Part shown: one piece after another, positions 1 to 9,900 of the stretch
How positions within the stretch are numbered: position 1 is the stretch's first letter
Layout of the letters: each line of letters opens with the position of its first letter
NCBI GenBank assembly: GCA_049999765.1
Contig: JBNGIQ010009074.1
Span: 1-36,248, forward strand
From: Phaeoceros laevis
Taxonomy: Eukaryota; Anthocerotophyta; Anthocerotopsida; Notothyladales
DNA: 36,248 nt
Reading direction: 5' to 3'
Position numbers and translations under genes: made by a program
The notes under the pieces: model-generated
Database searches by the model: none
What the model was told of the DNA's origin: nothing
The model's input: the letters and a program-made list of their open reading frames with translations, nothing else

Positions 1-84
1 ATCTTACTTGGCTGCTTTCATCAGGTCATCAACCAGTCTTTGTCCATGCGAGGTTACGAACTTGCTGTACATACTTGAAGCCTT

Positions 85-355
85 GCCTATACAGTCATAG
101 AGATGGCAACAGCAAAACCACCTTGGAGCCAATACGAAGGAATTAGTGGCACCCGTCGAGGTTCCTTGCTTTCGCCACTTTGTGCAACTTCCCTTGCCCC
201 ATCGATTACTTGTGGAGTAACTGTACATTTTATTCGTCTGTACTTAGATTGCGGCCATGTTTAAGATAGAACACACCAGAGAGCTTCCCCGAATTCCAGA
301 TTTGTCTGACGAAGCAAAGGACTTCATCAGGGCCTGCTTGAAAAGAAATTCTGGC
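85..355 (+). pseudogene. MAP3K (MEKK/ANP-type) kinase-domain fragment, broken
   Basis: Two short stretches encode the end of a plant MAP kinase kinase kinase catalytic domain. At about 85-145 the plus strand reads SLAYTVIEMATAKPPWSQYE, the subdomain IX region. At about 250-350 it reads MFKIEHTRELPRIPDLS followed by EAKDFIRACLKRN, the subdomain X-XI region. The stretch between them resembles an intron ending in TTAG. The codon that should be Trp of the usual DIWSLG box is TGA, no good donor follows the first piece, and homology stops abruptly at the hairpin at 351. I see no ATP-binding lobe and no rest of the gene inside the window. The family match is clear by eye; calling it a dead fragment is an inference from the stop codon and the truncation. 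The intact parent is not in this window. Confidence 0.72.
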
Positions 356-427
356 ATGATGAAACAAAAAGTATGTGCATCCCAGCTAAGACTGCGATGC
401 ACATACTTTTTGGTTTCATCATGCCAG
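351..427. repeat. 31-bp near-perfect inverted repeat (hairpin)
   Basis: The left arm (351-381) is the reverse complement of the right arm (396-427) except for one extra G, with a 14-nt loop between them. The right arm is the start of the duplicated BROX-intron segment, which occurs again without the inverted arm at about 2182-2213. The inverted arm therefore sits exactly at the joint between the MAP3K fragment and the duplication, and looks like a fold-back or template-switch scar. Confidence 0.85.
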
Positions 428-783
428 AACTGCAACAAACCTCACATATGTGAAAAGAATATCCTATTCTATTCTGCTCGTTCTCCAAGCTCTACCTCGC
501 CATGCTACCCTTCTGCAAGGCAGCAGTGCTTCTGTGGACACCCTTTGAGAACACAAGCAAAAGCAATATGATCAGCAAACTTGAGGCCCGCCTCCTCCAT
601 TTGTCCATACACAACAAGGACAACTTTCAGGGTCGTTGCTGACAAGGACAACTCTAAGATCCGGCAGTGGACTGTTAGCCTGAAAATAAGGTGGACAAGT
701 GTGCTGAGTGGTTCCAGCGGTAGCAGTGGCTTTGGATCACCTAAGTTTTTCCGTGTTGATGACCTTAATTTTGAGCTTTGCAT
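395..783 (+). pseudogene. Duplicated BROX-like exon plus upstream intron (copy 1)
   Basis: This segment is nearly identical to 2180-2572 over about 390 bp. It holds one BRO1-domain exon, from about 645 after a CTTTCAG acceptor to about 783, reading VVADKDNSKIRQW, LKIRWTSVLSG and PKFFRVDDLNFELCM. These match plant BROX-like (endosomal BRO1-domain) proteins, whose usual text is similar to WTSDLKIRWTS...GPKFFQIDDLRFELGM. The exon is cut off at about 783, where minus-strand homoserine dehydrogenase sequence begins, so the copy has no downstream exons of its own. Small indels separate it from copy 2: for example, the acceptor is TTTCAG here and TTTGAG there. Confidence 0.75.
505..612 (-). pseudogene. 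PPR motif relic inside the BROX intron (copy 1)
   Basis: On the minus strand this reads GQMEEAGLKFADHIAFACVL and continues KGC, which fits the end of a PPR P motif and the start of an L motif (MxxxGxKPDxxTFxxVLKAC). It has no flanking PPR array, and the same relic recurs in copy 2. It is too short to be a gene. Confidence 0.5.
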
Positions 784-789
784 GCATGC

Positions 790-2110
790 TTCACTTCGTT
801 ACCTGCTCCTGCTCCCTGAATCACTAGGGGCGACGGACTATAGCAGCCGCTGTGAATCTCGATCTGCAGCCATAGTGTCTGTGTGTCAAAACCAGCTTGG
901 TTGGAGTCCATAAGAATGACCACCGATAGAGGAGAGCTTTACCAGGTTGTTGCTCCCAGACAATCTGCCCAATGGCGAGTCTTTGGGAATCTCAACCAGG
1001 CCAGCCTTGCACCTGCACAACATGTTGCTCATCCTGGACTGATCGCCTGGCACTGATATACCTATTGAAAGGGTTGAGCAGTGTTGAAGGACCTCCTGTT
1101 TTCAACGGTAGCCACATATTGTAGGACAAAGCCTTTGGAAGCAGCAGCTTGAACCCTGCTCTGTATCGCACTGTCGAGTGAACGGATGCCTGTTCCAAAA
1201 ATTCTGTGGTCGACAGCTTGTTGGGACCCAACTCCTCTGGATACATGCTCTCTACCTGCGATTTACCAGTTCTAGATGCTAGATAGCAACTTTCAATACT
1301 GGCAACGGTAGGTTCTCTGCACCCACAACCAAATTCTACGATCTGAAAACACATGACAATTAGATACGGAACACACCTGAACTTCTGCCATTGTAATACG
1401 CCAGCCCATGCAACGTGCAAGTATAAGTGCCTGCAGCAATGCACTCGTTAGTTTCGAATGCTCTGTCAGAGAGATCAGTCAAAAACCACCTTATCTGACA
1501 GGGCTAACCTTCCGGGCCACATCCATTCCATTAAGATCTTCCCTTGGATCTACAAGGACAGGACCGGGCAGGAGGTGATCAAACCCCAACTGCGACTAAG
1601 CTGCCAGTAGTGGCATCTGATTATCAATGTTTGCTCGTGAAGACGGAAACTGCAATGAGGGGAAGAGCACACCTGGCTCTGTATAACCAAGAACTTTAAC
1701 TGACTGCACCACATCACTGAGCGGCCGTCCTTCTTGTAATCCACTCATAACGTATCCCAAAGTACCTAAAAGCATAGCCATTCAACTCACTTGGAGCTAG
1801 CGAACGGTAGTTCACAACACAAGCTACACACGTAGGCTTCACGCAAGAATCTGGTAAGAAGCTTCTTACTAGAGAGGCTTGAAGTCAAACCAACATTGCT
1901 ATACCACTGAGAGGATTGAAGTCAAACCAGCATTGCTATACCACTGAGTGCTCCAACTACACGGTGCACAGGGTCACCAGCAGCAACAACACGGGTCAAA
2001 GCAGCTATGACTGGTAATCCTGCTCTAACCTGTTCCAACAATGGCATTTACAGAAACGTGGGAACTGCAGCACATTGTCTTAACATCGGTGGTGGAACAT
2101 GATCCATGAC
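790..2110 (-). pseudogene. Homoserine dehydrogenase fragment, frameshifted
   Basis: Read on the minus strand, successive exons with GT-AG borders give the C-terminal two thirds of a plant monofunctional-type homoserine dehydrogenase: AGLPVIAALTRVVAAGDPVH, GTLGYVMSGLQEGRPLSDVV, GYTEPDPREDLNGMDVARK, ALILARCMGWRITMAEVQ, VESMYPEELGPNKLSTTEFL, VEIPKDSPLGRLSGSNNL and PLVIQGAGAG. The enzyme reduces aspartate semialdehyde to homoserine in the aspartate-family pathway. The N-terminal NAD(P)-binding exons and the last exon are absent. A one-base deletion near 1190 breaks the frame after FLEQ. An 11-bp tandem duplication near 2020 breaks the conserved VGAGLPV region. A 37-bp tandem duplication repeats an exon-intron border. 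I call it a truncated pseudogene. The family assignment is secure; the inactivity is an inference. Confidence 0.8.
1879..1951. repeat. 37-bp tandem duplication over a splice donor
   Basis: The word beginning TTGAAGTCAAACC and ending CACTGAG occurs at 1879 and again at 1916, a period of 37 bp. On the minus strand the unit spans the end of a homoserine dehydrogenase exon (...CTCAGTG) and its donor (GTATAG), so two consecutive donor sites are present. Confidence 0.9.
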
Positions 2111-2274
2111 ATCATAACTCAACCATGATATCAAACCTCACCGTGGATTTGCATCGAAAACGGCGATGCAAAGACTGCAATGCACATACTTTTTGGTTTC
2201 ATCATGCCAGAACTGTAACAAACCTCACATATGTGAAAAGAATATCCTATTCTATTCTGCTCGTTCTCCAAGCT

Positions 2275-2382
2275 CTACCTCACCATGCTACCCTTCTGCA
2301 AGGCAGCAGTGCTTCCACACACTTTGAGAACACAAGCAAAATCAATATGATCAGCAAACTTGAGGCCTGCCTCCTCCATTTG
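2275..2382 (-). pseudogene. PPR motif relic inside the BROX intron (copy 2)
   Basis: The minus strand reads MEEAGLKFADHIDFACVLKV followed by CGSTAALQKGS, a good match to a PPR L motif (TFACVLKACGS...ALQKGR). It lies in antisense orientation within an intron of the BROX-like fragment. It is about 35 residues long with no flanking array, so it is a relic. It keeps more of the L motif than copy 1, which has a 3-base insertion and other changes. Confidence 0.6.
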
Positions 2383-2413
2383 TCCATGGATACACAACAC
2401 GGACAACTTTGAG

Positions 2414-3384
2414 GGTCGTTGCTGACAAGGACAACTCTAAGATCCGGCAGTGGACTGTTAGCCTGAAAATAAGGTGGACAAGTGTGCTGAGTGGTTCCAG
2501 CGGTAGCAGTGGCTTTGGATCATCCAAGTTTTTCCGTGTTGATGACCTCAATTTTGAGGTTTGCATGGTTCTATACCTTTATGGAGCATGCCTGAGAGAA
2601 CGAGCTTGGGAGCTACTCTCTACAGGTAGAAGTACATCCCGCATCATGTGCACTTAGTTATTGCCTGATCCCTGGCCTTTTTGGTTTCCTAGTAGTGATT
2701 TTGGACAACTTGATGAGGTTGAAGTAGCAAACATTGTCCGATGCCGGTACAGATTTGGTGGAGGCCGGCACCTTATTCAGAAATGCAACAGGGGTGTATC
2801 AGCATCTCGCAAAGAATGTACTTCCATCTCTAGAGAGTTCACTTCCATCTGATAGGCCTCCTGAATGCACAGTGTCTATGGCATCTGTTTTGAGTATACT
2901 CTGTTTAGCAGAAGCCCAGGTTTGTCTCGCAATTGCTTTCTGAATTCCTTGAGTGGCTGTGCCCTTGTTTACAGAATTTGTGACGTATTGTCTTGGATCT
3001 CAGGCTATTACGGTTCGAAAGGCAGAAGAAAAGTCTGCCAGTGATACCCTTCTTGCAAAACTGCATTATGGCGTACCTGAGTTCCTAAAGGAAGCCAACA
3101 GATTGCTTCAAGCAAGTTCTGTAGATAAGAATCACGTCTCTGACAAGTTCAAGGTTACCACTGTCAAACATTATCATTGCTTTAGCAGCAACCGTTGTAG
3201 TACAGCCCAGGTATTGACACGCCTCTTTTTTCTTTCTTTTTTTCAGAGGTATATCAACCTTTGCCATGGTCTCCATGAAGTACGCAGTAGGAGGTACATT
3301 GCCGACGAGTTCAAAAAGCAAGAATGTCTTGGTACTGCTGTGGCTGTTCTAAGACATGCAGTCCGTGGAGTGCAAGAGCTAAAA
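2414..3384 (+). pseudogene. BROX-like BRO1-domain gene, internal exons only
   Basis: Four exons with compatible phases (2414-2625, 2753-2919, 3004-3153, 3247 to about 3384) encode an uninterrupted middle part of a BRO1 domain. Recognisable pieces are LKIRWTSVLSG, KFFRVDDLNFEV, YLYGACLRERAWELLSTDLV, AGTLFRNATGVYQHLAKNVL, RPPECTVSMASVLSILCLAE, AITVRKAEEKSA, LLAKLHYGVPEFLKEANRLL and HGLHEVRSRRYIADEFKK. Plant BROX-like proteins are endosome-associated relatives of ALIX. The first roughly 130 residues are missing, and the match stops after GVQELK, before the usual C-terminal helices. Because both ends are missing and one exon is duplicated at 395-783, I treat it as a gene fragment. It has no stop codons inside its exons, so it could be young or still transcribed. 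Confidence 0.72.
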
Positions 3385-3836
3385 TGCCTAGGAAGAGCTA
3401 GCCTAGGTGCCTTACCAGCTGGCTCAGCTGGCCAACCATGTCCCTCCGTTCCACCCTTAAAATCACAACGAGACAATTTGGCGCCGACAGCATTGACGTG
3501 ACTTCAGCCCAAGCAGCCATCGTAACCTGACAGAGCATATCAAGCTTTAGCAGCAATCTGATTCTGATTTCACGGACTCCACTGGTCACAGCCAGGCAAC
3601 CGTGAAATCGGGAGGAGATTACCTCAGGCCTAGATGATGGCGAAAACCACCGCCGAGACACCTCAACTCATTTCAATCCAGAGTATGCAAATCTAGGGAG
3701 GCTAAACAATATGGCGAACCTTGCGATATCTGCAAATCCTCTGACTGGGCAACTGAGAGCTGGTTGCGCACCTGGTCCTTAGAAGGTCTTTCTACACGAT
3801 ATCGGGAGCGCTCAAGGCTTTCTGACATGGCCTCAG

Positions 3837-3880
3837 GAGCTTGCAGCGCAGGGGAAGCGCATCCCCTGCGCTGCAAGCTC
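3837..3880. repeat. Perfect 18-bp GC-rich inverted repeat, 8-nt loop
   Basis: The arm GAGCTTGCAGCGCAGGGG (3837-3854) is followed by an 8-nt loop and its exact reverse complement (3863-3880). A perfect 18-bp stem is unlikely to be chance. It is not inside a recognised gene. It may be a transposon terminal hairpin or another fold-back scar. Confidence 0.9.
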
Positions 3881-4230
3881 CCGTCACTGGAACCGCCCAC
3901 CCGTTGCATCCGGATCCTCTCCTCTTGCCATTGGACTCCTTTTTGTGCGGCCCGCCTTTTAATGAAAGATAGCCATATGTCGGCTCTATGATTCCACCCT
4001 AAATATATATACTTACTTAGTATTTAGTAGTAGTTAGTATTTACTAAGCTAGGGAGTAGGGAGTAGCAGCCCGCTCTCACTAGGGCAAGGGGTCTTCTCG
4101 CCAAATCACTCGCACTCCATCTCCAATCGCAGTCGCTCCAAGAAGCTTGGAATTGGGCGACCTCGTCCAGTCCGACGGCAGGGGCAGCAAGCGAGTATGG
4201 ACGATGGTGGACAGTCACACAACATGCGCC

Positions 4231-4255
4231 CTCAAGCTCGTGCGACGAGCTTGAG
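4231..4255. repeat. Perfect 11-bp inverted repeat, 3-nt loop
   Basis: CTCAAGCTCGT is followed by GCG and ACGAGCTTGAG. It lies in the same gene-free stretch as the hairpins at 3837 and 4365. Confidence 0.8.
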
Positions 4256-4364
4256 TTGCGCTTCTACTTAAGATCGTATATACGGTCATGTATTAACTCA
4301 TTTTCTTGAATACATACAGAGTTGACGTCGATTCAAACGTCGGACACGTGTTATATGAAAGAAA

Positions 4365-4390
4365 CGGCGCTTCTTTCAAAAGAAGCGCCG
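4365..4390. repeat. 12-bp hairpin followed after 10 nt by CTAA
   Basis: CGGCGCTTCTTT pairs with AAAGAAGCGCCG around a 2-nt centre. Ten bases after the stem comes CTAA (4401-4404). A GC-rich hairpin about 10 bases before a CTRR end is the layout of a Helitron 3' end. The next base is G rather than the T usually left by insertion between A and T, so the match is incomplete. Confidence 0.5.
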
Positions 4391-4647
4391 CTTCCGGCAA
4401 CTAAGATTAGGCATATGCAGCCATGAGACTATGACGCCAAATAGGAGAATAGAGAACACCAAGAGTGTAAGCCTAAGCTATAACTAAAAAGATAACTTAA
4501 CTATGATGACACTCTTAGAGGAAATGAATTATGAGCAAGCTAAAAAGGAAAAATTTCTAAAGATAATCACAATGCATAGAAAATAAGAGACTAAAATGAG
4601 AGTCCGTAGAAATCTAGGAGAGATGTACTCTGGGAAGTTATCTCTAC

Positions 4648-4720
4648 TGGAGATGCGGGGTATCGATCCCCATACCTCTCGCATGCTAAGCGAGCGCTCT
4701 ACCATCTGAGCTACATCCCC
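4648..4720 (-). tRNA. tRNA-Ala (AGC)
   Basis: The reverse complement folds as a canonical 73-nt nuclear tRNA without an intron. The acceptor stem is GGGGATG paired with CATCTCC plus discriminator A, the D arm contains AGCTCAGATGGTAGAGC, the anticodon loop CTTAGCATG reads AGC (anticodon at 4685-4687), and the T arm contains GGATCGATACC. The G3:U70 wobble, the identity element of alanine tRNA, is present. The first T-stem pair appears to be U:G. The internal A and B boxes for RNA polymerase III are intact. The nearest downstream TTTT on the minus strand is at about 4593-4596, some 50 bases away, so the transcript would have a long trailer. Confidence 0.95.
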
Positions 4721-4843
4721 GGCACGTGGAAGTTCTTATTTAGAAGTGTTTACAGAGTGTAAAAAATACTAAGAAGCCGAACCGGGTGTCCCAATTCATC
4801 TGGGAACAGCCAAGTGTGACTCTCTTTGTCACGGACAAGGGAA

Positions 4844-6675
4844 ATGGCGACTACAGGGGCTGTGCTGGGAGTAATCAGGGCGGCTCGGCCATCCCTGAAG
4901 GATGCTCACCAGCGGGTAGCCTTTGCTTTAAACGCTGCCTTTCTGGCAGCAGGTTACACCCTTACCGGTGTCGGGTCACAGGCCGCTGCATCGGGAACTG
5001 CCGCGCAAGGTTGGCTCCAACGTAATTTAGGAAGGAGTCGTGTGTCTGGTTGTATTCAATTCGGACTGCTGATTGGTTTCGTCGTTGATACAGATGAGGA
5101 GGAAGTTGGTATTGAGGGATGGGACGATATGGATGAGGCCTACACCTTTCGCTACTCAGGTGGCGGGCAACCGGACCTGGCCAAGTCGGCTGTTGTCAGA
5201 TGCGTGAGCATGGGGGATCTCCTGATGGTCGAGGCTGCTCGGCTGCCGGATTCCGAGTCTGGAGAAGTGACCCAACCGCACAACTTGGAGATCAAGTAAG
5301 CACAACTACTTCGTGTCGATGCCCGAGCTGGTATCGTCCGCTTGCTCACGCTGGTGGTTGAGATGAATAGGGTTGCGGAATATGCAGCGGATACGGATGG
5401 AGGAAATTACCAGCAGCAGTACAAGAATTTGGACGGGCTTGTCAGCGCTGTGAACAGTCAGATTCTGTCACAAATCTCGGAGGCTGCTAAGAAACCTGGG
5501 ATTTCCTCAGCACTGTATGGGCTTTCTGCCGATGACCAGCAATTGCTGCTTTGAGGTTTGGTTCTTGTGCGCAAGATAACACCTTGTATCTGGATGGTTC
5601 TAGTGGTACACAAGCGGAGCCAGTGAGAGATGCCAGACGACCCCCACCAGAACCTGAGTCAGAGGATCGTCCGCAGCCTGGACCTGGGCCAGGGTAAGGG
5701 TTGACAATTACTCGTTCCTGAGCTAGCAGTGTGGTTTCCTTGTGGACGTGGAGATGTACGTTTGTTTGCCAACTGTAAATTCTCTGAAGCAAAGAGCTGT
5801 GTGTCAGAATTGTGATGCCACCTATACCAACCTATGGTGGTAGCGATTTGTTGCCGGGTCCTGGAGCTGGGGTCTTCCCCAGGTATGTACTCTGGCGTTG
5901 AGCAAGGATACGTTTTTCCTCGTGCATCTTCTGATGCATGGGCAGTTCAACTGAAAGCAAGCCAACGCTTCTCTCTGGGTTTGCTGATTGCAGGAGAGGC
6001 CCTGGAGGCTTGGATGGTGGGATGCTTCTTGGTAGGCTTGCTTTTTTCCTGCACTCCTGCTTTTTCTGAGTGACAAGGTTCTTCAGTGCATTCTGATTGG
6101 TACATCTGTTGCTGTGCTGGAAGAATTATACTTTTCGTAGCTTCCAGTTCTAACGAATCTTGGTTTCTGAACGTCCTAAGGTCCTACTGATCCCCGATGG
6201 AGACAGAGGGTGGGACTAGATTCTGATCAAGGATTTCTTGGCGAGGCACTGTAAGTCGGCTATCTCATTTTTTTGGCGGGAATCTAGCTATCCTTGGAAG
6301 CACAGTTTCTCCACTGCGAATGCTCACCCTTGTACATACAGCTTATAGGGGCTCCCTTCTTGTTGTTCCCTCACGTAGATTGCTCCCGTCTATGGCTGCA
6401 GACCAGGTGTGCTACCAGGTGCGAGGTTTGACCCATTCGGGCCTCCTGGAGTCCCAGGCTTTGAGCCAGATAGGTTCACAAGGTACTGCCGTCAACCAAA
6501 GTTTTCTCACTTTGCTCTCGATGTAATGATGACATAATTGTACGGATGTAGGGATGTGTGCGTATGTTGTTAAGGGTCTGTATTGTCTTGTGTCTGTTCT
6601 TTGGGTTGCAGGGACCAAAGGCGACCTCCTGGCCGAGGCCCTCATCCAGATGTGGAGCATTTTCACCCATTTTAG
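4844..6675 (+). CDS. PI31-like proteasome regulator (PSMF1/PTRE1 family), 9 exons
   Basis: PI31 proteins bind the 20S proteasome and regulate its activity and assembly in cytosol and nucleus. I place exons at 4844-5009, 5094-5295, 5371-5514, 5604-5693, 5808-5882, 5994-6031, 6181-6250, 6402-6482 and 6612-6675. All have GT-AG borders, and the total of 930 nt gives 309 residues, close to plant PI31. The N-terminal fold is seen as VIRAARPSLKDAHQRVAFAL, FLAAGYTLTGVG, EEEVGIEGWDDMDEAYTFRY and NYQQQYKNLDGLVSAVNSQI. The proline- and glycine-rich C-terminal part has RRPPPEPESEDRP, GGSDLLPGPGAGVFP, GPTDPRWRQRVG, ARFDPFGPPGVPGFEPDRF and a terminus RGPHPDVEHFHPF, typical of the family. The ATG in GGAAATGGCG is chosen because family homology begins directly after it. 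The 5371 and 5604 acceptors are the least certain. It converges on the PPR gene at 6926, with about 250 bp between the stop codons. Confidence 0.9.
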
Positions 6676-6925
6676 CTTGTAATTATCTGTAGAAATGCGA
6701 GTAGACCAGTCCTGTAGAGAAGCTTGTAAATTTTGATCAACAGTAACCCTCTTCTTTGCTGGAACGGGAGTCCTTCAAACGTTTTTGTGAGAGGTCGCAG
6801 AGTTCCTAGCGTTTTCCTTTCGCAATGCTACATCCTACGCCACGCATGCATTATACATACGACGCTGCGCCTGGACCGCGTGTGAAGATCATAGTGGTCA
6901 ATTCGCAAAGACATTTCTCAAATAA

Positions 6926-9900
6926 TCAATGGCGGTCCCCACACGAACAACATCCATCCATGAAGCGGTGCACTCGGTGTGCATCTCTCACTATAATCTC
7001 CCGCTTTTCAAGACTTGACATTATTTTAGTGCTACTGTGGCAGTCATTGCACATACGGAGATTCTTGGTGACTAAAAGTGTTGTGCCGTCTGGAGTGTTG
7101 AGCAGACCATAAGCCAGTGCCAGTTTCTCTGCATGTCCACATAATGCATTTTCCTTCTCACTTTTTGGCACTTCCTTTAGCACCAATTCAGTGTGCGGCA
7201 CATGGCCTCCTTCCTCTCTCAGCCTCGAGTTCATGCTCCTGGACTTTGACGACATATCACCTTCCTTGTATCCCACTATGAACTCGTGGACCTTGTTCTG
7301 AACTTCGATACAGGCCTTCGCGGCTTTCTTGTTAGCACCTGCAGACTTTCTCAAGTTCTCGATCCTATCTACATCCGGCCAACAGCCGGCATTTGCATAG
7401 ATACTTGCCAAAAGCACGTATGCAGACGCATTATCAGGTTCTAATTCGACAAGGTGATCAAAACATCGCCTTCCACGCTCCACATCACCATAGGTTTTGC
7501 AGGCATACAGCAAAGACGTCCAACCAACAACAGCATCGTCAAAAGGCATAATTTGCAACATGTTTTCTGCCTCGTCAAGGTGGCCTGACCGGGCAAGGAG
7601 ATCAACCATGCAAGTATAATGCTGCACTGTGGGCGCAATGCCATGGTCATCCACCATCATTTTAAAATACATACGGCCCTCTGCAACCAAGCCGTTGTGA
7701 CTACATGCCACTAGAAGACAGCTGAAAGTAGCACCATTGGGCTCAACATCCTGTTGCTGCTGCATCTCTTTAAAGCACTCAATTGCCTTTTGGCCATCAC
7801 TATGTATGGCGTACCCATTAAGCAGAGTTGTCCATGTAACCACATCCTTGGCAGGCAATGTCTCAAATACTTTCCGGGCATCTTCTAACTGGCCACACTT
7901 GGCATACATGTCCACCAAGCTGTTCCCAATGACTGAATTCTGTAGTAGTCCCCTTTCTTGAATATCAGAATGAAGCTCCTTGCCCTCCCTTAAAGCTCCT
8001 ATGATGCCACATGCTTTGAGGAGGCTGACAAATGTATGATCTGTTGGGTTGATACCTTGCTGTCTCATGCTTCTATACAGAGCAATAGCTTCTTGACCAA
8101 GCCCTTCCTGCACATATCCTGAAATTAGAGCAGTCCAGGTCACGACATCCGTAGTTGGCAATCTGTCAAACAGTTTACGAGCATCCTGCAAACTCCCGCA
8201 CTTGGCGTACATGTCCACCAAGCTGTTTCCAATGATCAAATTAGCTTCTAGTCCTCTTTCTTGAATCTGAAAATGCAGCTCCTCGCCCTTACTCAAGGCT
8301 CCCGTGCTGGTACATGCATTGAGGAGGCAAACAAATGTACGGTCGGTTGGACTGATGCCTTCATGCTGCATCCTTGCATAAAGTGTTAGAGCCTCTTGAC
8401 CTAGCCCGACCTGAACATGTCCTCCAATCATTGCATTCCAAGTAACAACATCTTTTGAGAGCAATCTGTCAAACACACTGCAAGCATCTGCGAGGTTCCC
8501 ACATTTTGCATACATGTGCACCAGGCAGTTGCCCACCGCAACATCAGTGTCCAGTCCTTGTTTCTGAATTTGGGCATGCAGCTGCTTCCCCTCAATCAGA
8601 TCTCCAACGGCAGCACATGCTTGCAGTAGGCAAACGAATGTTACATTATCCGCAGGTGTCATTCCTTCCTGTTGCATACATGCATGAAGTGCAAGGGCTT
8701 CTTGACCAGTTCCATGATGAGCATACCCAGCAATCATAGCGGTCCATGTCACCACATTCCTTTTCGGCAATCTGTCAAACACCCTCCGAGCATCCACCAA
8801 GCTTCCGCATTTTGCATACATGTCGACCAGGCAGTTGCCTACAACTATTTCGTTGTCCAACCCCCTTTGCTGGATCTGGGCATGAACCTGCTTCCCCAGT
8901 TGCAATGCTCTGATGCTTGTACATGCTTTCAGGAGACAAATATATGTCACCCGATCAGCTTGAGTTGTCCCTTCCTGTTGCATCCGTTCATAAAGGGCAA
9001 GGGCTTCTTGACCAAAGTCATGCTGAGCATATCCTCCAATCATGGCATTCCAGGTCACCACGGTTTTTGTGGATAAATTCTCAAACACTCTGTGTGCATC
9101 TTTTAAGCTCCCACATTTGGAGTACATGTCCACCAAGCAACTCCCAACGAACACATTAGGATCAACTCCACATTCCAGAATATCAGCATGTACCTCTTTG
9201 CCGAACCTCAAATCCCCTGCAGTGGTACAAGCTTTAAGGACTGCCACAAATACATAGCTGTTTGGCTGGATAGAACACTTACGCATCGATCTATAGAGCA
9301 TCATAGCTTGGGTGGGCTGTCCATGGTCGGCATGTACAGAAATAATTGCACACCAAAGGAAGGCGTCTGGTGCAGGCACTTTGGTGAAGACCTGCATCGC
9401 TTCCTCCAAACTCCCAAGAGAAGCGTACATCCGAATCATTTGGTTTGCCAAAAATGCATCTGCTTCATTCCCACGTTTGAGAATAAGGGCATAAACACGC
9501 CTTCCAAGAGCCAAATCTTTCTCTGCAATGCACCTCTTGAGGACGACATCTGAAACAGCTCTTTCAACAGTATGTCCTCCCTGCACCAGGCGGTCCAAGG
9601 CGTCAACAGCCTCGGTTAGCTGTCCCTCCCTACAGAGTTTCCTCCAGGTTACAACCTCCAAGTCCACTTCACAACCTGCCACCCTGCAAGGGCCAGCATC
9701 AGTCCTTGAAGCAGGGGTGAATGCAGGCACACACAACTCAACTTTCAGCTGAGCATCCAGTATGGCTAGTTGTGAATCTACCCATGCAGGCTTGAATAGG
9801 TTGTCTAGCCAGAGAGCCTCCTTCGACCTTTTGCGTCGGAAGTCAGGATGGCGAGAACTTCTCTTTTCCAGTCTATTGTCCCACCACTGCGCCGGATCCA

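Larger units (their letters stand above)
3385..4640. other. Gene-free stretch with hairpins, possible transposon end
   Basis: I recognise no coding sequence here. Three strong inverted repeats lie at 3837-3880, 4231-4255 and 4365-4390. The part at about 3990-4320 has an AT-rich TATA-like run (TAAATATATATACTT), then a GC-rich part and a TTGAATACATACAG-like end. That would suit a solo LTR, but I find no matching second LTR, primer-binding site or polyprotein. 4440-4640 is AT-rich with nothing recognisable. Confidence 0.4.

Noticed and set aside
2953-3501. 182-codon plus-strand open frame as a gene of its own
   Set aside because: It reads through two introns of the BROX-like fragment; the spliced exons match BRO1-domain proteins better.
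3945-4350. Possible solo LTR of a retrotransposon
   Set aside because: A TATA-like run and an LTR-like end are suggestive, but no target-site duplication, TG...CA pair, primer-binding site or second LTR could be identified.
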